Source: Morella rubra (taxonomy: Eukaryota > Streptophyta > Magnoliopsida > Fagales > Myricaceae). From it: a stretch of DNA of 64,000 bases. Location: positions 24,337,420-24,401,419 of the forward strand of contig CM025850.1 of NCBI GenBank assembly GCA_003952965.2. Direction: 5' to 3'. Made by a program: the position numbers and the translations under genes. Positions 57,420 to 64,000 of this stretch are shown here, in pieces. The notes beneath the pieces were generated by a model that was not told the DNA's origin, ran no database searches, and was given only the letters and a program-made list of their open reading frames with translations. How positions within the stretch are numbered: position 1 is the stretch's first letter; each line of letters begins with the position of its first letter.

Positions 57420-58688
57420 TCCATACAAATTTGATCCCATGAGTGGATTTCTTTCTAGTTGGACAAGTGTGTGATATATGTCCATTCTTTCCACAAAAGT
57501 TGCACAATGTAAATGATGTAGATGATTTTGTAATCATATAAGAATAAGATTTTGATCATTAAAAAATCATATCCAATGCCACTTTTGTTGAAACAACACT
57601 TTGAGAACCAAGAAGAATATCAAGGTTTCTTTTTCCTTGAGTGAATCTTGCAAGATCTTGAGTAAGAGAGTCAACTTTCCTTTTTAAATCATTGTTTTCA
57701 GATTTCAAATCATTTGACTCTTCTTGCAAGATTTTCTCATTTTCTTTTGTGTCTTGCAAGATTCTCTCTAAGAGAAATGACTTGACTTTCAAAGTATCAT
57801 TCTCTTTTGCAATACTTTCAAAATTCTTTTTGAGAGAACAATATTTTGAAAATATTCTTTTTAGTTCAAGGTATTGTTCATCAAATGCATCTTGCAATTC
57901 ATCAAATGAAAAAATTGAATTGAAGATTGTACCTCATCTTCATTTTCCTTTGCCATGAAGCATAGGTTTGCAACTTCTTCATCACTAGAGCATGAGGCTT
58001 TCAAGGCAATGCTCTTTTTCCTTTTCCTTCATCCTCATCTCCTTTACTTGATTCATCTCATGTGTCATGAGAGATCCCATGAGCTCATCCAAAGAAAGCT
58101 TTGTCAAGTCTTTGGCTTCTTGAATGGCAGTGACCTTGGGTTCCCAAGCTTTTGGTAAACACCTAAGAATCTTTCTCACCATTTCAACATTAGTGTATTC
58201 TTTACCAAGAGATTTAAGACCATTTATAATATCGGTAAAGCGAGTAAACATAGATGAGATATTTTCATAGGTTTCATCTTAAAAAGCTCATAACTATGAA
58301 CAAGCATACTAATCTTGTTTTCTTGACTTGATTCGTACCTTCATGGGCCACTTGAAGTTTGTCCCAAATTTGTTTCGCGGTATCACAACCGGAAACACGA
58401 TTAAATTCATTTGAATCAAGTGCACAATATAAAACATTCATAGCTTTAGAATTTAAGGACATAAGCTTAAGATCAGCATCATCCCAATCTTTTTCATCTT
58501 TCAACATTACCTTCCTTGTCTCTAGGAAATTTAGGACCATTTGAGATAACTCTCCACAGTTCATAGTCCACGGCTTGGATGTAAATCCTCATCCTTGCCT
58601 TCCAATAGTTGTAACAAGTCCCATTGAACAAAGGTGGTCTATTTGTGGATTGACCTTCAGCTAAGGAGGTACTAACAAGGGTTGTCAT
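57420..58688 (-). pseudogene. SIRE-type gag, frameshifted
   Basis: Starts at 58688 with MTTLVSTSLAEGQ, 35 bp inside the PBS. It continues FNGTCYNYWKARMRIYIQAV and, after a frameshift, NSKAMNVLYCALDSNEFNRV (UBN2-type gag), then GLKSLGKEYTNVEMVRKILR and LPKAWEPKVTAIQEAKDL at 58250-58120. A coiled-coil stretch runs 57897-57640, and a zinc knuckle CNFCGKNGHISHTC (CX2CX4HX4C) at about 57512-57470. At least three frame breaks are present. Confidence 0.85.
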
Positions 58689-58705
58689 AGATAGAGATAT
58701 TAAAC

Positions 58706-58723
58706 CTCAGCTCTGATACCAAT
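58706..58723 (-). other. Primer-binding site (initiator Met tRNA type)
   Basis: Minus strand TTGGTATCAGAGCTGAGG, immediately inside the 5' LTR. TGGTATCAGAGC is the standard complement to the 3' end of plant initiator methionine tRNA. Confidence 0.95.
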
Positions 58724-60271
58724 TGTGAGTCTAAATAACAACCCAAGAGGGGGGTGAATTGGGTTTTTAAAAACTTAGTCCTTTTTCAATAAAAACCCAG
58801 ATCTGAAAAATACCCCTTTTAACAATTAATAATGCAGATCTGAATGTGTATAATGCTAAGCAAAATATAAGCAATAATGATAAAGCATAAATCTCCACAA
58901 AATGAATATGTACTGAAACGTAAGAGATAGAGTTAGAGAGATGACACCGTAATTTTAGGTGGTTCGGCCAACACTTGCCTACGTCCACCCCCAAGGCTAT
59001 TGACTTCCTTGGGCTTCCTTCACTATTCTCCAAATAGCAAATACACCTTAGCTTCCGGGGTGCTAAGGAACCTTTACAAAGCGTTTTTTAGCTCACGCTT
59101 CAACTCTCTCACAAATCCCAAAACCCAAGGATTTCTTCTACTCTCACAAGTAGGACAAGTGTTTAGGGATGAGTAGGACAAGTGTTACCCAACACTCAAA
59201 TGTTTTACAAATAATGGGTACAATAAGGAATGGCTCTCTAAGCCGAATATGCAAGTGGAAAGCTCACAACGTGTGGAATGGCTCTCTAAGCCAAATCAGC
59301 AAGTGAAAAGCTCAATAAAGTGCAAGAAGACAAGATTCTTGAATGAAACCTAAAGTTTGGCAAGTAGGAGCACAAGCTTTCTTGGTAGATGCGGTTTTCC
59401 CTCTTCTTCAAAGCACTTTCTCTCTCTAGAAGTTAGGGCACGATTGATTGCAAAGTGTGTTGTCTCTTCTTCAAGAAACTTCTCTCTCTTTGGAGGCTAG
59501 ATCGTCAAGGATAGCAAGAGAAGAAGATTTAACAATGAGAGCTTTGATCTTGAAGGAATCAACAAATGATTCTTTGGATCTTGCTTTTTCTCTCTCTTAT
59601 AGTTGCGATAATGATGCGAGCCTTTTTTTCTCCATCTCATTCTTCTTATAGCCCCTAGGTCTTCAACGGTCATCAAGTGGCTTCATTTTACCGTTGGAGG
59701 GTTTAAAAGTCATTTGAGAACCATTTTGGACGATCTGGCGTCATTCCAGGATTTTTGCAAATTTGCACCATGTGTCGACACATTGTGTATGTGTGACACA
59801 TTAAAACTGGTCTGAAATTTTGCTCTCGGGAGACAGTGCAATGTGTCGACACATGCCTTCAATGTGTCGACACTTCCCATACTTAGCCAAAAAATCACTT
59901 TGAATGGCCTGGAAATAAGCTCTCGGGAGACAGTTCAATGTGTCGACACATGCCTTCAATGTGTCGACACATTGAACACTTAGTCTGAAAAATTTGTTCT
60001 TTGACAGCAATTTCTCCAATTCAACTTTAAAGCATCCAAACCATTCCAACACTTCTTTAAACACCTACAATATGAAAAATTGATCTTATCAACTTGTGTA
60101 ATGGTGTTCAAGTCCACTTAAAAATAGTTTAAGAAATAACTTCAATCCTTTGAAATACATTATAGAAATAGTGGATTGATAATGTAAAATCTAAAATCCT
60201 TCAAAACTTAGAATTTTTGTTTATCATCAAAATCAATTATGGATTGTTTGCAAAACAACTTTGGGCTAACA
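58724..60271 (-). repeat. 5' LTR of the SIRE-type element
   Basis: 1548 bp, TGTTAGCCCAAAG...GACTCACA on the minus strand. It carries the same five TGTGTCGACAC sites (59768-59970) as the other LTR and lacks the 68-bp duplication. A TTTAGGGATGAG insertion-like scar near 59161 is unique to this copy. Confidence 0.95.
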
Positions 60272-60273
60272 CT

Positions 60274-61990
60274 TCACACAGTCTTCTGAAAATATTCTTT
60301 AACAGTTTTATCTGGTTGATCAGCCAACAAAAATTCTACGAACATGGTTGCGGTGGTTGCATCTGCTAAGAAACCCTTGTCAAGCATCGTTTAGAGATAT
60401 TTCATTGCCTTTGATGTCTCTTTATGTAGCAAGTGCCCTTGGATGATTGCGTTATATGTAAAGTAATCAGGTGAGCAACCATTCCAGTCCATTTGCTTGA
60501 GTAGTGCATATGCTTCATTTAGTAGTCCCTCTTTGCAATATCCTTTGATAATTATGGTGTAAGTTCGAACAGCCGGTTGAAATCCTTTGGTAGAAAGACT
60601 ATGAAAGAGTTCTCTTGCAGTGATAAGTTTCTCAGCATTACACATTACGTCAATTGAAATGTTATAAACAACAATATTAAAGGCCAAGCCTTGGTTTTTC
60701 ATTTGTAGAAACAGTGTTATTGCTTGGGTTAATTGTTGGTTCTTAAACAGGCCATCCAACAAAACAGTATAAGCTTGGAGATTTGGATGTTGCCCATAGT
60801 CTAGCATCTTATGAAGTACCTCTACAGCAGCCTGAGATCTCCCAACTCGACAAAGCCCACCTATAAAAGCGGTGTGAGCAACGACATTAAGAATAATTCC
60901 ATTCTTTTGACATTTCTTGATAAAGACTCGTTGCCTCATCTATTTGTTTGCTCTTACAGTATCCATGGATCAAAATGTTATAAGTAAAAGCAAAAGGCGA
61001 GCATCCCCTCACCAACATCAAATTAAGCACCTTGAGAGCCTCCATTTTGTTTTGCAAACAATAATCGTCAATAATGGAGATGTATATGATTACATTAGGA
61101 TCAATGCCGCTCTGAATCATCACATTGAAGGCTTCTTTTGCCTTTGTAAGCATCCATTCTTTGCCAAGTGTGTCGATCAAGGAGCTGTATGTGACTACGT
61201 CAAGTTCAATGCCTTTATGAATCATCGCATCGAAGACTTCTTTTACCTTTGTAAGCATTCCCTTTTTGCCTGAGTGTATCCACCAAGATGTTAAATATAC
61301 ACACATCTGGCATGATTTTCCTTTTCACCATCTCATGCAGAGCTTAGTTGCCTCCTTCCACAGGCCGGAATTGCATAGGCCATGAATTAAGGAATTGTAC
61401 GTGACCAATTCGGGGTGAATTCCTTTACTTGTCATTTCAAAGGAGAGGTTCAAAGCCACAGTTACCAATCTGTCCTTGCATAAACTGTCAATACAGTGTA
61501 TACAACACTACATCGAGTTTAAAGTTTGCTACCTCCATCTTCTTAAGCAACACAACGGCTACACTAGTCTCGCCACTTTTACACAAGGTATTAATAATCG
61601 TCCCATAGGTAACTGCACTGGGTTTGTAGCCTTTGTTCTCCATTTCATCAACCAACGTCATAACTTCAACAATCTTACTTTGAAGACAAAACCCCTTCAC
61701 AAGAGTAGATAGAGTAACTTGGTCTAGCAGATAACCGAGTTTAAAAATTCTTCCCAACACAGAGAACCTGAGATCCACCCGGTTCAAATGGCAGAGGCAA
61801 TTGATCAAGACGCTCAGTGTATAATCACTAGGAGCAATTCGTCGGGATTCTATTTCTTTAATGAGTGTGATCACTGTCGAATAATGCTTCATTCTTGCAA
61901 TCGCACCCAACAATTGATTGAAATCCACAATGGAAGGCAAAGGGCACATGCGAACCATCCTTCCAAAAAACCCTATGGCAGAATCGAGAT
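60274..61990 (-). pseudogene. Degenerate P-class (RF-like) PPR gene
   Basis: PPR proteins are organelle RNA-binding factors made of ~35-residue helical repeats. Minus-strand order: N-part from 61990 (AIGFFGRMVRMCPLPSIVDF, then FNQLLGAIARMKHY), repeats such as PSDYTLSVLINCLCHLNRVD and PSAVTYGTIINTLCKSGETS to a break at 61488. The middle is at 61306-60887 (LDVVTYSSLIDTLGKEWMLT, FAFTYNILIHGYCKSKQIDE) and the C-part at 60939-60391 (LNVVAHTAFIGGLCRVGRSQ, VRTYTIIIKGYCKEGLLNEA, PDYFTYNAIIQGHLLHKETS). Frameshifts lie near 61490-61300 and 60900, and there is a TAA at 60391 just before MLDKGFLADATT, which continues to FQKTV. A SIRE element sits at the terminal codons. Too broken to be functional without sequence errors. 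Confidence 0.85.
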
Positions 61991-62938
61991 TCCATATGCT
62001 TCCAGATTGGCATTACTCTCTCAGAGATTTCAAAAATTGAGAAGGGCTTTCGTCATTTTTTTTTTTATAAGTATTTTTTATATTTCAATAAAGTGAGGCT
62101 CATATTCGCCTTTTCTCAGACAAAGGAAGGAAGATCCCGGTCCCGTCCATGGCTGCAACAAAGAGTTGCCCGCGAAAATGGGCATGATACTCATTCTACA
62201 CGGGAAGCTCGGAGTCACCCCGCCAAGAAGATGGGAACCTTGCTCAGTGTCTGATTTACACTGAAAATGTCATCACCGCCTCATCACATTCGATTACAGA
62301 ACCAGAGAGAGAGAGAAAGAGAGAGAGAGTTCCTTATGCTTCCAGATCGGTATTGCTCATTGATAAGTATTTTTATATTTCACTAAAGCGAGGCTCAGAT
62401 TCGCCTTTTCTCAGATAGAGGAAGAGCCCGGTCTCGTCCATGGCTGCAACAAAGAGCTGCCCGCGAAAATGGACGTGATACTCATTATACACGGGAAGCT
62501 CAAAGTTGCCCCGCCAAGAAGACCGGAACCTTGCTTAGTGTCTGTTTACACACTGAAAATATCATCACCGCCTCATCACATTCGATTACAGAACCAGAGA
62601 GAGAGCGAGAGAGAGAAGAGAGAGATCGAGATTCCATATGCTTCCAGATCGGCATTGCTCTCTCAGAGATTTCAAAAAATTGAGAGGGGCTTGCGACATT
62701 TTTTTTTATAAGTACTTTATATTTCAGTAAAGCTAGGCTCATATTCGCCTTTTCTTGGACAAAGGAGGAGAAGCCCGATCTCGTCCATGGCTGCAACAAA
62801 GAGCTGCCCGCGAAAATGGGCATGATACTCATTAAAGACGGGAAGCTCGGAGTCGCCCCGCCAAGAAGACGGGAACCTTACTCAGTGTTTGATTTACACA
62901 CTGAAAATATCCGCCTCATCACATTCGATTACAGAACC

Positions 62939-62980
<42 letters not shown>

Positions 62981-62990
62981 GAGAGAAGAA
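61991..62990 (-). repeat. Tandem triplication of the PPR 5' region
   Basis: Three units of about 300-340 bp (61991-62330, 62331-62631, 62632-62990) share CCATATGCTTCCAGATCGG, CTCAGAGATTTCAAAAA, TCAGATTCGCCTTTTCT-type, CCATGGCTGCAACAAAGAG, GCCCGCGAAAATGG, CACACTGAAAATAT, GCCTCATCACATTCGATTAC and AGAACCAGAGAGAG. Each ends in a (GA)n run. On the minus strand the unit covers the leader and first codons of the PPR gene (CAT at the ATGCC/MPIW position). Unit 2 has a ~35-bp deletion of the CAGAGATTTC part. Confidence 0.85.
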
Positions 62991-63122
62991 GAAGAGCGTG
63001 GGTAAACATGCAGTATGTGCGTCGAGGGCAGTTAGGTAAGTAAGAATAATCATCGGCTCTGCAGGCATTCAGAGAAGGGGCATCCGCCCAGGGGACTCCG
63101 CAGCCTCTCTGAGAGCAGAGCC

Positions 63123-63300
63123 TCATTCTTGGCTTTTGACATTTTCTTTATCAGCGGTGGTAGTGTTAGAGGTAGCAGTAGAATAATGACAACAGTTTTG
63201 AGCACGGAATGAAATCCTTAGACGACAACAATAATACCTAGAAAGCAAACGATTCGAGAAGAGCAGAAAAGGGTTGATAGATTTAGCAGCCGTAACCATT
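63123..63300 (-). CDS. Putative mitochondrial-targeting N-terminal exon
   Basis: From an ATG at 63300 the minus strand reads MVTAAKSINPFLLFSNRLLS, RYYCCRLRISFRAQNCCHYS and a short serine/threonine-rich tail to a stop at 63123 (59 residues). It is rich in Arg, Ser, Leu and hydroxylated residues and poor in acids for its first ~45 positions, like a mitochondrial presequence. It lies just upstream of the PPR remnant on the same strand, so it may be a first exon of that or another organelle-targeted gene. The acidic last residues (TTTADKENVKSQE) may mark the mature start. No splice partner could be fixed. Confidence 0.3.
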
Positions 63301-63459
63301 TGAGAGGAGAAAAGCAAAGGAATCGGCAGCAACCAAAATCCAGCACCCAAAACGGAAATTTCAAAATGAGAATCGATCATCAATCCAAAATCCAGCAACC
63401 AAATCGATCACCAATCCAAAATCCAGCAACCAAAACGGAAATTTCAAAACGAGATAGAG

Positions 63460-63620
63460 AGAGAGGTTACCTGCCTCTGCCGCCGCGAGAAGAGGAGAGA
63501 GTCTCGAGACATGGAGACAGAGAGAGAGGATTGAGGGCGACGGTGAGAGAGAGAGAGAGAGAGAGAGAGATGAGAGAGAGCAAGAGTGCCGAGAGATAGA
63601 GAGAGAGTGTGCGCGAGTGA
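63460..63620. repeat. GA-rich region with (GA)n microsatellites
   Basis: Nearly uninterrupted GA dinucleotides at 63545-63570, plus interrupted GAGAGAGA runs from 63458 to 63610. The translated frames on either strand are low-complexity and not genes. Confidence 0.9.
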
Positions 63621-64000
63621 GAGGATCGGAAGGACGTAGAAAAAAAAAGAGGGATCGGAAGGGAGAAGAGAAAAAAAGAAACAATTATTAACGACTTCCT
63701 TTGGTTTAGTGGCTATGAGTATGCCGTTTCCGAGGCTTTTGAACTCTAATAAGGAATCAATGAAAATTAATCAATGTTTTAATTTATCTAACAAAATTCA
63801 CTCTATATATTAAAACTTTGAAATATTCAATTTTCTCTTTATTCAACTTATCAAATTCTCCTACATCGACTACCATGCGATCACTTAGATGGTTTGTTTC
63901 TTTATAACAAAGAAAGTTTGTGAGTAATGATTGAGACAGGGAATTCTTTCATCTCCATCTTCTCAAAAGTCATCTGTCCTGGAGTTAGGAATTTATTTTG
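63621..64000. other. No gene seen; contains a duplicated short segment
   Basis: Intergenic. 63685-63750 matches 48355-48440 (GACTTCCTTTGGTTTAGTGG, CCGTTTCCGAGGCTTTTGAA, CTCTAATAAG). The rest is A/T-rich with no coding support. Confidence 0.45.

Larger units (their letters stand above)
51080..60271 (-). mobile_element. SIRE-type Ty1-copia retrotransposon, structurally complete
   Basis: 9192 bp bounded by LTRs 51080-52684 and 58724-60271, with a perfect 5-bp target duplication CTTCA (51075-51079 and 60272-60276). On the minus strand the order is 5' LTR (right), PBS, gag, protease, integrase, RT, RNase H, a post-pol region with an envelope-like/coiled-coil ORF, polypurine tract, 3' LTR (left). 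Long LTRs, the gag start MTTLVSTSLAEGQSTNRP and the extra 3' ORF identify the SIRE/Maximus lineage. LTR identity by eye is around mid-90s per cent, with indels, so insertion is fairly young but not recent. All reading frames are broken. Confidence 0.95.

Noticed and set aside
62929..63126. ORF ending in a poly Ser-Leu run
   Set aside because: The run is a translation of the (GA)n microsatellite on the opposite strand.
63361..63684. 107-codon minus-strand ORF rich in Leu/Ser
   Set aside because: Largely a translation of GA repeats; no supporting features.
1..64000. A novel defence, toxin or biosynthetic gene system
   Set aside because: I looked for clustered intact ORFs with related functions on both strands and found none. 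Only the amino acid transporter is close to intact.

Overview
The window is nuclear DNA of a flowering plant. It is AT-rich and intron-bearing, full of Ty1-copia, LINE, hAT, MULE and CACTA debris, and holds plant-specific genes (a CAT-type amino acid permease, GEX1, PPR, an Integrator-4/SIEL-like fragment). The gene set fits a eudicot, perhaps woody, but the sequence does not settle genus or family. I saw no bacterial, organellar, rRNA, tRNA or CRISPR features.

Layout. 0-6 kb: uncoded leader-like sequence, then a decayed 4-kb Ty1-copia element on the minus strand. 6-8 kb: a two-exon GEX1 fragment bracketed by inverted repeats, which looks like a captured gene piece. 8-16 kb: non-coding repeats, a 635-bp hAT-type MITE with an 8-bp target duplication, a LINE remnant, a long-terminal-repeat-like block with a ~0.95-kb tandem duplication, and a foldback MITE. 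16.6-27.5 kb: the only substantially complete gene, a 14-exon minus-strand cationic amino acid transporter of the CAT2/CAT4 (tonoplast) type. 27.5-38 kb: intergenic DNA with tandem duplications, a dead MULE transposase, a second hAT-type MITE, a zf-GRF remnant and a dead hAT transposase C-terminus.

38.7-44.5 kb: a CACTA-like element with a clear right terminus, many TTCGAA-centred motifs, a ~555-bp hairpin, an AT-rich tandem array and a decayed plant-transposon-protein ORF. 44.5-51 kb: unrecognised gene-like pieces, a MITE, the 3' end of a PPR gene, and an Integrator-4/SIEL-like fragment. 51.08-60.27 kb: a structurally complete SIRE-type copia element on the minus strand (LTRs, PBS, PPT, perfect CTTCA target duplication) with a broken polyprotein. 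It sits at the stop codon of a degenerate minus-strand PPR gene (60.3-62.0 kb), whose 5' region is tandemly triplicated (62.0-63.0 kb).

No genes here form an operon-like or cooperating system. The window is one working-looking transporter gene in a graveyard of mobile elements and gene fragments. I found no convincing previously undescribed biological system. The best leads are the gene capture at GEX1, the nested PPR/retroelement history, the repeated palindrome in the SIRE LTRs, the long hairpin in the CACTA element, and a one-base frame anomaly in the transporter gene. All similarity statements are by eye and no search was run.
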